DNA from: Bilamarchaeum sp040758595
Lineage (GTDB): Archaea > Micrarchaeota > Micrarchaeia > Anstonellales > Bilamarchaeaceae
Direction of reading: 5' to 3'
Assembly: GCA_040758595.1 (NCBI GenBank)
Contig: JBFLVJ010000006.1
Span: 1-64,000 of the forward strand
Length of the DNA stretch: 64,000 nucleotides
Shown here: in pieces, positions 7,696-15,248 of the stretch
How positions within the stretch are numbered: position 1 is the first letter of the stretch
How the letters are laid out: every line of letters starts with the position of its first letter
The notes under the pieces: model-generated
What the model was told of the DNA's origin: nothing
The model's input: the letters and a program-made list of their open reading frames with translations, nothing else
Database searches by the model: none
Program-made: the position numbers and the translations under genes

Positions 7696-8871
7696 ATGAT
7701 AAGGCTTGAACTGGACCGGAAGAAGCGCACGCTCTGCGTGAAGGAGCCATCCGACGTCTCCTCTTTGCAGAACGGTTTCTACGGCCAGATGAGACGTGGC
7801 GTGATATACCTGTCCCCAGAGGAAGCGCTCTACATAATGGACATAAGGAACGGCAGGTGCTACGACCATGCCGGCAACGAATACCCATTCAACGAAGTGG
7901 CATCGCTCTTCCTGAAGAACAAGAAGCTGCTCGCCAGATACCTCACCTACAAGGACTACCGCGACAAAGGGCTGATACTGCGCGGGGTCGATGAGGCCGA
8001 GGGAAGCTACGGCCGCAGCAACTCGATAAAGTACAAAGGCGGAGAGCTCGCGCTCGACTCGTTCTCTTTCGAGGGCCTCTTCTTCCCGAACGATTTGATA
8101 ACGCTGGTTGACGACGAGAAGACCGGCAAGGAGCTCTACGAGAGGTATTGGATAGGCCAGTTCGGCACCTACAAGGCTGCGCACCGCGGGCGCATCACCA
8201 AGCTCGACATCTACGAGACGATATTCCTGCTCAAGCACGGCGATCTGCGCCTGAAGAAGGCGGCGCTAAAGGACGTCGAGAAGAAGGCCCAGAAGCGCAT
8301 CAGGTTCTTCACCGACATGTACATGGTCTACGAGGACTGGCGCAAGCGCGGCTATGTCATCAAGACAGGGTTCAAGTTCGGCACCCACTTCCGCATCTAT
8401 TTCCCGGGGGCATCCCCTGTCAGAAGCGAGAGCGAATGGATGCACTCGAAACACGTCATCCACGTGTTCCCGAGGAAGCACAAGCTGATAATATCCGAGT
8501 GGGCGAGGGCGATACGCGTAGCGCACAGCGTGAAGAAGACGTTCATACTCGCGATTCCGGGCAAGAAGAGCGGCATCAAGGTCAACCCGAAGAAGCCGAG
8601 GCTCGATTTCTTGCTATACCACAGGATGAGGGAGGGGATCGAGACGCCGAAGACAGGCACTCCGAGATATCTGATGTACTCCCTGACCGAAGACGAATAC
8701 ATCGGAGGGGAGGAGCTGGCCGGGGCGCTCTCCGAGTGCGCGCATTTCGGCCTGGAGATGATGATGGCGATAGCCGACCGGGAGAGCAGCGTCACGTATT
8801 ATGTGATCAAGGCGATAGACCTCCCGGGAAGCGAGTACGAGTATTACGAGATCGAGTGGATTCAACCGTGA
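7696..8871 (+). CDS. endA: tRNA-splicing endonuclease, fused form (epsilon2-like)
   Basis: 391-residue tRNA-intron endonuclease, which cuts bulge-helix-bulge junctions of precursor tRNA. The catalytic domain lies mid-protein: RKRGYVIKTGFKFGTHFRIYF carries the tyrosine near 220 and histidine 231, and SVKKTFILAI supplies the lysine near 280. An N-terminal domain (about 1-110) and a second, non-catalytic C-terminal domain (about 300-391, ending YEYYEIEW) flank it. Typical alpha4 subunits are about 180 residues and alpha2 about 300; about 390 is the size of the three-unit epsilon2 enzymes of ARMAN archaea, reported to have broad substrate specificity. The window's tRNA genes have non-canonical introns that would need such an enzyme. 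Confidence 0.88.
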   Translation: MIRLELDRKKRTLCVKEPSDVSSLQNGFYGQMRRGVIYLSPEEALYIMDIRNGRCYDHAGNEYPFNEVASLFLKNKKLLARYLTYKDYRDKGLILRGVDEAEGSYGRSNSIKYKGGELALDSFSFEGLFFPNDLITLVDDEKTGKELYERYWIGQFGTYKAAHRGRITKLDIYETIFLLKHGDLRLKKAALKDVEKKAQKRIRFFTDMYMVYEDWRKRGYVIKTGFKFGTHFRIYFPGASPVRSESEWMHSKHVIHVFPRKHKLIISEWARAIRVAHSVKKTFILAIPGKKSGIKVNPKKPRLDFLLYHRMREGIETPKTGTPRYLMYSLTEDEYIGGEELAGALSECAHFGLEMMMAIADRESSVTYYVIKAIDLPGSEYEYYEIEWIQP

Positions 8872-8898
8872 ACCCGCGACTCAGATGATGGTGATACC

Positions 8899-9174
8899 AT
8901 GAAGGCAAGAGCGAGCCATATATTGGTGAAGGACGAGGCGACGGCCAAGAAGCTCAAGGCCGCGATAGAGGGCGGGGCGGAGTTCGCCTCTGTCGCGAAG
9001 AAGCACTCCCTCTGTCCGAGCAAGGAGAACGGAGGAGACCTCGGTTTCTTCGGGAAAGGGCAGATGGTGAAAGAGTTCGAGGATGCAGCTTTCTCCCTGG
9101 AAGTCGGCAAGGTCTCCTCCCCGGTCAAGACCGAATTCGGCTACCACCTCATCGTCGTGACAGATAAGCGCTGA
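8899..9174 (+). CDS. parvulin-type peptidyl-prolyl isomerase
   Basis: 91-residue single-domain parvulin (PpiC type), accelerating proline cis-trans isomerisation. It starts with the hallmark ASHILVKDEATA, followed by FASVAKKHSLCPSKENGGDLGFFGKGQMVKEFEDAAF and ends GYHLIVVTDKR. No signal peptide, so it is cytoplasmic. ATG 8899 follows GGTGAT; the gene starts 27 nt after the endonuclease stop and is probably cotranscribed with it. Confidence 0.95.
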   Translation: MKARASHILVKDEATAKKLKAAIEGGAEFASVAKKHSLCPSKENGGDLGFFGKGQMVKEFEDAAFSLEVGKVSSPVKTEFGYHLIVVTDKR

Positions 9175-9226
9175 TTGAGGCGCACCTTTTTAATCTATTT
9201 GTTTCATAATTTGTATTGGTGTGATA

Positions 9227-9895
9227 ATGGGGTGGGTAAAAAACAGTGCAGCATTATTGCTATTCATGCTCAGCTTCAGCTCCGCCGCCACCATAGAGGT
9301 CGGTGGACCGGTGGTGGAATCAGGCGACGCTGGCAGCCGGTTCGTCAACATGACGGCTGAGCAGATGTGCGGCCAGGCGAACGTCCAGGCGGTCTACAAG
9401 TGCCTGGGCAATGTCGTGCGCGTGGTCTCGAGCGTCCCCGGAGAGGGGAGCACGTTCTACAAGCCCGAGGGCAAGGTCGTCAGCTGTCCGGTGGTCGAAC
9501 CCACGGATATGGGCGCGGAGTGTCTCCAGATGATGACGCCGAACTACTGCCCTTTCCAAGCCGAGTGCGGCTATTCTCCTGCGGTCCCGCAGGTCTTCCC
9601 GGGCCAGAACGACACCCCTGAGCAGACCGGAGACATCGACGCTTACATAGTCGAAGGCGAAGGAGCCGACGGCACGGTGGAGCCCGAGCCGATCGTCCCT
9701 GAGCCTGAGCCCTATGTGCCCAGGACGAGGGACTCCGACGACAGCAACGAAATAGAGGTGCCTGCCAACACCGCGGCTAGCGGGGTCGACGGCATGTTCG
9801 GCTACCTGTTCTATGTGGTCCTGCTGCTCGGTCTGGGTGCGATAGGCGTGCTGTTCATGCTCTTCAAGAACACCCTGGCAGAGGAAGAGGCCTAA
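9227..9895 (+). CDS. secreted, C-terminally membrane-anchored surface protein
   Basis: 222 residues, not recognised. A signal peptide (LLLFMLSFSSAA) opens the protein and a single transmembrane helix (FYVVLLLGLGAIGVLFML) near residues 190-212 is followed by a short KNTLAEEEA tail, so the body should face outward. The ectodomain has six cysteines between about residues 45 and 112, probably disulfide-bonded, then a Glu/Pro linker (EPEPIVPEPEP). An in-frame GTG lies 6 nt upstream at 9221; the ATG is preferred. T-rich TTTTTAAT at about 9187-9194 is the likely TATA element. Its stop overlaps the convergent argH by 4 nt. Confidence 0.7.
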   Translation: MGWVKNSAALLLFMLSFSSAATIEVGGPVVESGDAGSRFVNMTAEQMCGQANVQAVYKCLGNVVRVVSSVPGEGSTFYKPEGKVVSCPVVEPTDMGAECLQMMTPNYCPFQAECGYSPAVPQVFPGQNDTPEQTGDIDAYIVEGEGADGTVEPEPIVPEPEPYVPRTRDSDDSNEIEVPANTAASGVDGMFGYLFYVVLLLGLGAIGVLFMLFKNTLAEEEA

Positions 9896-11277
9896 GCAAG
9901 AAGCTCTTCGTAGGCCTTGCTTATCTTTTCAGTCTCCTTTTGGGCAAACCCGTCTTTCACCAGCGAAAGCTTCCTCTTAAGGCGCGTCCTGTCATGACAC
10001 TTTAGGGCACCCCATCGCCCTTCGGATATCTGCAGGCCGAGTTCGGCCGACGCCTCTTCGGCTCCCAGTCCGGATATGGTCTTGCCCTCGGCCTCGCACT
10101 TTTTCACGAGCGCCCCCATGCGGTGATGGGCTTCCCGGAAAGGGATCCCATGCCGGGCCAGATGGTCGGCTATCTCGGTCGCCTGGGCGAAGCCCCGCTC
10201 GAGTTCGAGCGCGATGCGCCCATGGTCGAATGCCAATCCGCTCAGCACCATCGTCGCCGCGTCTATGCTGGATATGGCGCTATCGAGCCCGCCCATGACC
10301 GCGTATTTCGTCTCCTGCATGTCCGAATTGTAGCCTCCCATGAGGCCCTTGAGCGAGACGAGGCAGTGAGTGAGATGGCCGTATAACCTCCCTGCCCTGC
10401 CCCGTATCAGCTCGAGAACATCAGGGTTCTTCTTGTTGGGCATCATGCTGCTGCCGGTCGTATGCTCCTCTGCGATAGAGATGAGCGACTTCTCGGAGAG
10501 CCAGATGAGCTCTTCGCTGAGCCTGGATAGCTTGCACATGACAATCGAGAGAGCGGATAGCAGTTCTGCCTCGCACTCGCCGCGCGAGCTGATGGTGTCC
10601 AGCTCGTTCTCCTGGACATTCTCGAAAGCGAGCATCTTCGCGACTATCTTCCGGTCTATCTTCCATGAGGTCCCTGCTATCGCTCCTGCTCCTAAAGGGC
10701 ATCGGTTAACCCTCGTATAGAGGTCCTTGAGCCGCTCCATATCCCGGGCGAATGAATCGTACCACGCTTCGCACCAGAACGACACTGTTATCGGCTGGGC
10801 GATCCTGGTATGAGTGTATGATACCATCGGACCGTCCTTTAGAGAGAGCTTCTGGAGCGCGCCGCGAAGAGAGCTGAGCGCGGACAACGCCTGGAGCGTG
10901 CCTTCTCGCATATAGAGACGCATATCTAGGAGCACCTGGTCGTTCCTGGACCTGGCGGTGTGCATCTTCTTGCCTGCAGGGGTCATTTCCGTCACCGCAT
11001 GCTCCACATTCATGTGGACGTCCTCGAGCTCCTTGCGCAGCTTGAATGCTCCTTGGCGCCAGTCCGAATGCAGCCGCTTGAGCGCAGAGGCTATCTGCAC
11101 GTGCTCCTCTTCAGAGAGGATGCCCTGCTCCTTGAGCATGGAGATGTGGGCCAGACTGCCCAGGATGTCATATGGCACGAGCCTCTGATCGAGCCCGATG
11201 TTCTCTGCGCTATTGAAGTCTATCATGGCCTCGGAAGGGGAGGCGCTGAAACGGCCTCCCCAAAGCATCTTCTTCAT
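9892..11277 (-). CDS. argH: argininosuccinate lyase
   Basis: 461 residues, the usual length. It splits argininosuccinate into arginine and fumarate, the last step of arginine synthesis. The family signature GSSMMPNKKNPD lies near residues 272-285, and the N-terminus MLWGGRFSASPSE and TARSRNDQ are typical. It begins 21 nt after argG and is cotranscribed with it. A functional arginine pathway end is noteworthy for a possibly reduced DPANN genome. Confidence 0.97.
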   Translation of the reverse strand: MKKMLWGGRFSASPSEAMIDFNSAENIGLDQRLVPYDILGSLAHISMLKEQGILSEEEHVQIASALKRLHSDWRQGAFKLRKELEDVHMNVEHAVTEMTPAGKKMHTARSRNDQVLLDMRLYMREGTLQALSALSSLRGALQKLSLKDGPMVSYTHTRIAQPITVSFWCEAWYDSFARDMERLKDLYTRVNRCPLGAGAIAGTSWKIDRKIVAKMLAFENVQENELDTISSRGECEAELLSALSIVMCKLSRLSEELIWLSEKSLISIAEEHTTGSSMMPNKKNPDVLELIRGRAGRLYGHLTHCLVSLKGLMGGYNSDMQETKYAVMGGLDSAISSIDAATMVLSGLAFDHGRIALELERGFAQATEIADHLARHGIPFREAHHRMGALVKKCEAEGKTISGLGAEEASAELGLQISEGRWGALKCHDRTRLKRKLSLVKDGFAQKETEKISKAYEELLA

Positions 11278-11298
11278 GCGGACATCTCCCAGCCGGTT

Positions 11299-12525
11299 TT
11301 ATTTACCCCTCTTCTCCATGATGGCATGGTGGGCCATCAGCCGGATGGCGTTTATCTTGATGAACCCTTTGGAGTCCATCTGGTCGAACCCGCCCTCTAT
11401 GTCCATGCTCGATAGCTCCTTGTCGTAGAGCGAACTGGGCGATTCCCGGCCCGTTATCATGACATTGCCCTTGTAGAGCGAGAGGCGGACCACCCCGTCG
11501 ATGACTTCCTGGCTCTTGCCGATGGCGGCCATCAGGAAATCCATCTCAGGACTGAACCAGAAGCCGTTGTAGACCAGCTCGGAGAACTTCGGCTCCAGCA
11601 TGTCTCTCAGGCGCATCACCTCGCGGTCCATCGCGATGGCCTCTATGTCCATGTGGGCGGCCCTCAGTATGGTGGCCCCCGGGGTCTCATAGACACCTCT
11701 CGATTTGATTCCGACGAACCGGTTCTCGACGATGTCGATGCGGCCGATGCCGTTGACCGCCCCCGCCTCGTTGAGGTAGGAGAAGAGCTCCAGCGGATCG
11801 GTCTTCTCGGTCCCATCGGATTTGTTGACCACCTTGATCGGGATGCCGTCCTTGAAGTGTATCTCCAGCAGCGTCTCCTTGTCCGGGGCGTCCTTGGGGT
11901 CCTTGGTCCATTCGAAGATATCCGAGGAGGGTGATTCGAGGGGATCCTCCAGGATGCCTGACTCATAGCTGATGTGCATAAGGTTAGCATCCGAGCTGTA
12001 TGGCTTCGCATGCGTGGCGGTTATCGGGATGCCCTTCTCCTTGGCATAGTTGATGAGATCGGTCCTGCCCTTGAACTTGGCAAGGAACTCCGGGTCCTTC
12101 CAAGGGGCGTAAATCTTTATCTTGGGGTTGAGCGCCAGGTAGCTCAACTCGAATCTGACCTGGTCGTTGCCCTTCCCAGTCGCCCCGTGCGATACGTATT
12201 CGGCCCCTTCCTTCGCCGCTATCTCTATCTGCCTCTTGGCGATGAGCGGGCGTGCGAGGGAGGTCCCGAGCAGGTATCTGCCCTCATAGATGGCGTTCGC
12301 CTTGATCGCAGGGAAGATGAAATCAGTGACGAACTCCTTCTTCAGGTCCTCGACATACACCTTGGAGGCTCCGATGCCGAGCGCCTTCGCCTTCGCCGCC
12401 TCGAAATCATCTTTCTGACCTACATCGGCGATGTATGCCACCACGTCATACCCCTTGTCCACGAGCCATTTCAGTATGCACGACGTGTCCAATCCTCCCG
12501 AATACGCAAGCACGATCCTCTTCAT
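11299..12525 (-). CDS. argG: argininosuccinate synthase
   Basis: 408 residues from ATG 12525. It joins citrulline and aspartate with ATP. The PP-loop AYSGGLDTS is at residues 7-15 and YVSHGATGKGNDQVRFE follows. A TTG in frame at 12534 is rejected because GAGG at about 12535-12539 is correctly spaced for ATG 12525. First gene of argGH; the divergent ACT-domain gene shares its upstream region and could sense an amino acid. Confidence 0.97.
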   Translation of the reverse strand: MKRIVLAYSGGLDTSCILKWLVDKGYDVVAYIADVGQKDDFEAAKAKALGIGASKVYVEDLKKEFVTDFIFPAIKANAIYEGRYLLGTSLARPLIAKRQIEIAAKEGAEYVSHGATGKGNDQVRFELSYLALNPKIKIYAPWKDPEFLAKFKGRTDLINYAKEKGIPITATHAKPYSSDANLMHISYESGILEDPLESPSSDIFEWTKDPKDAPDKETLLEIHFKDGIPIKVVNKSDGTEKTDPLELFSYLNEAGAVNGIGRIDIVENRFVGIKSRGVYETPGATILRAAHMDIEAIAMDREVMRLRDMLEPKFSELVYNGFWFSPEMDFLMAAIGKSQEVIDGVVRLSLYKGNVMITGRESPSSLYDKELSSMDIEGGFDQMDSKGFIKINAIRLMAHHAIMEKRGK

Positions 12526-12611
12526 CCCGATCAACCTCTGATGGGCATATCTGCCCGTTGTGGAATCGGTAGGCGCGGAAAAAGGATATTAAGACTCCGC
12601 GGAATCTGTTA

Positions 12612-12620
12612 CATTTATAG
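12612..12620 (+). promoter_or_regulatory. TATA box of the ACT-domain gene
   Basis: CATTTATAG lies about 28 nt before ATG 12645, indicating a leaderless transcript. The region lies between this gene and argG, which is transcribed the other way. Confidence 0.5.
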
Positions 12621-12644
12621 GGACTAGTGTTCCAAATGAAACAT

Positions 12645-13238
12645 ATGGAGAGCACATCCCAGCTGGTGAACCTGTATGTGAAGCAGAGGCCCTTTCTCAA
12701 GGAGGTCTTGAGGCAGGGAGTGGTCAACCATTCTGCGCTCGCGAGGAAGATTTGCATAGACGCCTTCGGCGGCCTTGAGAGGGAGAGCGCGGTGAAGATG
12801 GCGCTGGTGCGCATGGCGGCCAGGATGGATAAGACGGAATCAGACCTGGAGGGAAAGATCCTGGAGATACTCGCGAAGAGCTCCATGGTGCTCAAGAACA
12901 AGGTCGCGGTGGTCATATCGCCGCGGGCGCTGGAGGGGCTCCATCCTTTATCCCAGGTGGAATCAGGCGGGCATCTCACTTATATCGTTGAGCAGAAGGA
13001 GCTTGAAGGCCTGGCGCTAAAGGGCGCTAGGGTGGAGAAGGGCTTGAACCTCATCACGATCGAGAGCCCGGAGAGCGTGGAGGAGGTCCCGGGAGTCATC
13101 TCGCATATCCTGGGTTCGCTATCATCCGAGGGGATAAACGTCGTGGAGTTCATATCCTGCTACACCGATACCCTGCTCATCGTGAGAGCCGCCGATACTG
13201 CAAGGGCCTATCGGGTCTTATCCGGGATGATGGGATAG
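12645..13238 (+). CDS. ACT-domain protein, possible amino-acid-sensing regulator
   Basis: 197 residues. The C-terminal part (about 125-195: LITIESPESVEEVPGVISHILGSLSSEGINVVEFISCYTDTLLIV) is an ACT domain of the aspartokinase type, which binds amino acids. The N-terminal part is helical and begins like a helix-turn-helix region (LVNLYVKQRPFLKEVLRQGVVNHSALARKI). No enzyme domain is present. Alternative in-frame starts are GTG 12627 and ATG 12636; 12645 fits the TATA spacing. Being divergent from argGH, it may regulate arginine synthesis; this is inference. The gene ends just before the N-gap. Confidence 0.7.
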   Translation: MESTSQLVNLYVKQRPFLKEVLRQGVVNHSALARKICIDAFGGLERESAVKMALVRMAARMDKTESDLEGKILEILAKSSMVLKNKVAVVISPRALEGLHPLSQVESGGHLTYIVEQKELEGLALKGARVEKGLNLITIESPESVEEVPGVISHILGSLSSEGINVVEFISCYTDTLLIVRAADTARAYRVLSGMMG

Positions 13239-13243
13239 ACGGT

Positions 13244-13253
13244 NNNNNNNNNN
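13244..13253. other. assembly gap (10 N)
   Basis: Ten N characters mark a scaffold join. It falls at the start of a heptanucleotide repeat tract, the kind of sequence that breaks short-read assembly. Gene order across this point rests on scaffolding. Confidence 0.99.
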
Positions 13254-13378
13254 AACCCAGGACCCGAGACTGGAGACCAAAAAGAGATAACGGGCCCGTT
13301 GTGAAATCTGCGGATTTCACTTCGTTCCCGTTTTTGCCTGAGGGCAGAACTGGGGACCGGGAACTGGAAACAAAAAGA
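13254..13378. repeat. heptanucleotide repeat tracts around a perfect palindrome
   Basis: Two tracts of degenerate 7-nt repeat (13254-13286 and 13341-13378; units like GACCCGA, GGAGACC, GGAACTG) flank a perfect palindrome at 13301-13320 with 8-nt arms GTGAAATC/GATTTCAC and loop TGCG. A close relative of that palindrome occurs at 15511-15534. No gene is seen in this stretch. Confidence 0.6.
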
Positions 13379-13383
13379 AAATT

Positions 13384-13533
13384 CGGGCCCGGGGAGATTT
13401 GAACTCCCGACCTTCGCCTTTCCCACTTTTGGGAAAAGTGGGGTCAAAACCTTTTTCCCTAAATAGGAGAGCGTCGCTATGGACTCGGAACCGCCTAAGC
13501 GGGTCCAATCTATCCAAGCTGAGCTACGAGCCC
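13384..13533 (-). tRNA. tRNA-Arg(CCU) with two introns
   Basis: Read on the minus strand from 13533. Acceptor GGGCTCG (13533-13527) pairs with CGGGCCC (13391-13385), discriminator G at 13384; T-stem GGGAG/CTCCC with loop TTCAAAT; anticodon loop CTCCTAT (13469-13463), anticodon CCU. The D-stem GCTC/GAGC is restored only by removing 31 nt (13509-13479), and the anticodon stem ACGCT/GGCGA (one A-A mismatch) only by removing 44 nt (13462-13419). Bulge-helix-bulge motifs fit both junctions: D-arm helix GGAT/GTCC with bulges AG^A and AT^A; anticodon helix TCCT/GGGA with bulges AT^T and AA^G. The mature tRNA is 75 nt and CCA is not encoded. G73 and the acceptor sequence are typical of archaeal tRNA-Arg. 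Confidence 0.85.
13422..13442. repeat. hairpin CCCACTTTT-GGG-AAAAGTGGG in the tRNA-Arg intron
   Basis: Perfect 9-nt inverted repeat with a GGG loop, within the anticodon-loop intron of tRNA-Arg, followed by GTCAAAACC. The T-arm intron of tRNA-Ile (15350-15372) carries a closely similar hairpin and flank, in the opposite orientation relative to the tRNA. Confidence 0.7.
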
Positions 13534-13562
13534 ATTTCTATAACGATAGATATCCGCATGAA

Positions 13563-13571
13563 TTTAAAAAC
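13563..13571 (+). promoter_or_regulatory. TATA box of the asparagine synthetase-like gene
   Basis: TTTAAAAAC lies about 25-30 nt before ATG 13594 and decides that start over the in-frame ATG at 13558. Confidence 0.45.
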
Positions 13572-13593
13572 CGTTTTCAGTATCCTAAAATCC

Positions 13594-14361
13594 ATGATTC
13601 TGCCCCTTTCAGAGCTCATCAGCCGTGCCGTCGAGCGGGCGCTGGAGGAGCGGATCGCAATCGCATTCTCGGGCGGGCTGGATTCGACCGTCCTGGCCAC
13701 TATCGCGAAAAAGCACAGCCAGGTGGAGCTCTTCTGCGCCGGCACCGAGGGGAGCGAAGACCTCTCCTATGCCGACAAGGTCGCCTCCCAGCTCGGCCTT
13801 CCGTTGGAGGTCATCCCCATCGAGGAGAAAACGGCAATGGCGGCCTATGGGAAATGCCACTCTTTCCTGCCGATGGATTTCCTGAAGCTGGAGATAATGG
13901 TCCCGGTATACCTCACGGCCGAGGCCGCGGCGAAGAGGGGCCACAAGGTGATGCTCTTCGGCTCTGCGGCGGAAGAGCTTTTCGTCGGCTACGAGAAATA
14001 CTACATCGCGAAAGAGGAGGGCAAGGATGTGGAGTCCATGCTCAAAGACGAGTTCAGGACCCTTCCTCAAAGAGACATGGCATGGATAAGGAGGGTCTGC
14101 AGGTGCTTCGGGATCGAGGCCAGATTCCCATTCCACGACAAGGATATAGGCGGACTGATGTTCTCAGTGCCCCTTGAGGAGCGGATGGACGACCGGGAGA
14201 TGAAGAAAGGTATCCTCAGGGAAGCCGCCAAGGTCCTCGGAGTCCCTGAGCTCGCGCTGAAGCGGAAGAAAAAGGCGATGCAGTACGGCTCAGGGGTCCA
14301 CAAGATGCTCTTCAAGAAGATAGACGAGATAAACCGGGACTTTCCCGGCCCGCAGCTATGA
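13594..14361 (+). CDS. asparagine synthetase-like PP-loop ATPase (stand-alone synthetase domain)
   Basis: 255 residues corresponding only to the C-terminal synthetase domain of AsnB. The PP-loop IAFSGGLDSTVLATIA lies at about residues 23-38, and GSAAEELFVGYEKYY corresponds to the GADE-type segment of AsnB (here AAEE). ARFPFHDKDI also matches the family. The glutaminase domain is absent, so ammonia or a partner must supply nitrogen if it makes asparagine; another amidation substrate is equally possible. Convergent with folD, 3 nt apart. Confidence 0.8.
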   Translation: MILPLSELISRAVERALEERIAIAFSGGLDSTVLATIAKKHSQVELFCAGTEGSEDLSYADKVASQLGLPLEVIPIEEKTAMAAYGKCHSFLPMDFLKLEIMVPVYLTAEAAAKRGHKVMLFGSAAEELFVGYEKYYIAKEEGKDVESMLKDEFRTLPQRDMAWIRRVCRCFGIEARFPFHDKDIGGLMFSVPLEERMDDREMKKGILREAAKVLGVPELALKRKKKAMQYGSGVHKMLFKKIDEINRDFPGPQL

Positions 14362-14364
14362 CGC

Positions 14365-15192
14365 CTATCGTTTAGCCGCCTGGACCAGGTTGGATATCAA
14401 TGTCGCCACGGTCATCGGGCCCACGCCCCCTGGCACCGGGGAGCAGTGCGCCTTCTTTATCACACCCTCGAAATCCACATCGCCCTTGAGCTTGCCATTT
14501 ACACGGGTGGTGCCGACGTCGATTACATAGGCTCCTTTCTTGACCATGTTAGCTTTCACCAGGCCAGGGACTCCTGCCGCTGCTATTATCACGTCAGCGT
14601 GTTTCGTGTGCGCGGAAAGGTCCTTTGTCTTGGAATGGCAGATGGTGACCGTCGCGTTCTTCTGGAGGAGCATGAACGCCAGGGGCTTGCCCACCACGTT
14701 GCTCCTTCCGATGACCGTCACGTCCTTGCCTGAGACATCTATGGAATAGAAATCGAGCATGTGCATGACTGCCAGCGGCGTCGCAGGCATGAACGGGTTT
14801 CCGATGCCCATGAACATCCTGCCCATGCTGGAAGAGGTCCATCCGTCCACGTCCTTGTTGGGGTCTATGGCCTCGACTATGTTCTCGTAGTTGATGTGTT
14901 CCGGAAGCGGGGCCTGGACGATGAATCCGTGGGTGCTGGGATCCTTGTTCAGGGATTCTACCATGATGAGGAGCTCTTCTTCGCTCGCGTCGGCAGGCAG
15001 CTTCTCGAGCCGCGCCTCTGCCCCCACCTCGGCGGCCTTCTCAAGTTTCTTTCTGACGTATACCTCTGAGGCCGGATTGTCGCCCACCAGCACGACGACT
15101 AGGCTGGGCTTGACCGTCATCTCTGCTATCTCGGCCTTGGCTTTCTCGAGCAGGACCTTGGCGGGCTCCCTGCCGGAAAGGGTGGTGTACAT
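14365..15192 (-). CDS. folD: bifunctional methylene-THF dehydrogenase / methenyl-THF cyclohydrolase
   Basis: 275 residues, normal FolD length. It interconverts methylene-, methenyl- and formyl-tetrahydrofolate with NADP. The signature YVRKKLEKAAEVGAEA, VIGRSNVVGKPLAFMLL and the C-terminal PVPGGVGPMTVATLISN are all present. ATG 15192 lies 25-30 nt from TTTTAAAA at 15214-15221. The same AT-rich gap precedes the divergent tRNA-Ile. Confidence 0.97.
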   Translation of the reverse strand: MYTTLSGREPAKVLLEKAKAEIAEMTVKPSLVVVLVGDNPASEVYVRKKLEKAAEVGAEARLEKLPADASEEELLIMVESLNKDPSTHGFIVQAPLPEHINYENIVEAIDPNKDVDGWTSSSMGRMFMGIGNPFMPATPLAVMHMLDFYSIDVSGKDVTVIGRSNVVGKPLAFMLLQKNATVTICHSKTKDLSAHTKHADVIIAAAGVPGLVKANMVKKGAYVIDVGTTRVNGKLKGDVDFEGVIKKAHCSPVPGGVGPMTVATLISNLVQAAKR

Positions 15193-15211
15193 GAAGAGAA
15201 ACTGTCGGGAA

Positions 15212-15238
15212 GCCTTTTAAAATCGTTTTAGGAAATAA
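15212..15238. promoter_or_regulatory. divergent promoter region folD / tRNA-Ile
   Basis: AT-rich segment with TTTTAAAA (15214-15221) placed for folD on the minus strand and AAATAAAG (about 15231-15238) upstream of the tRNA-Ile 5' end at 15249. Confidence 0.4.
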
Positions 15239-15248
15239 AGAAGTCATT

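Noticed and set aside
7455..7709. Short plus-strand frame between the first kinase and endA
   Set aside because: It overlaps the kinase N-terminus and the divergent promoter, has no recognisable start signal and no conserved pattern.
6563..7888. Longer 441-residue reading of the first kinase
   Set aside because: The extra N-terminus crosses the divergent promoter region, has no conserved sequence, and TTATAA at 7583-7588 fits ATG 7558.
13479..13509. Reading the hairpin with TTAG loop as an anticodon arm of a tRNA-Leu
   Set aside because: Stem and loop lengths do not fit an anticodon arm, and treating the segment as an intron restores a normal D-stem and a tRNA-Arg.
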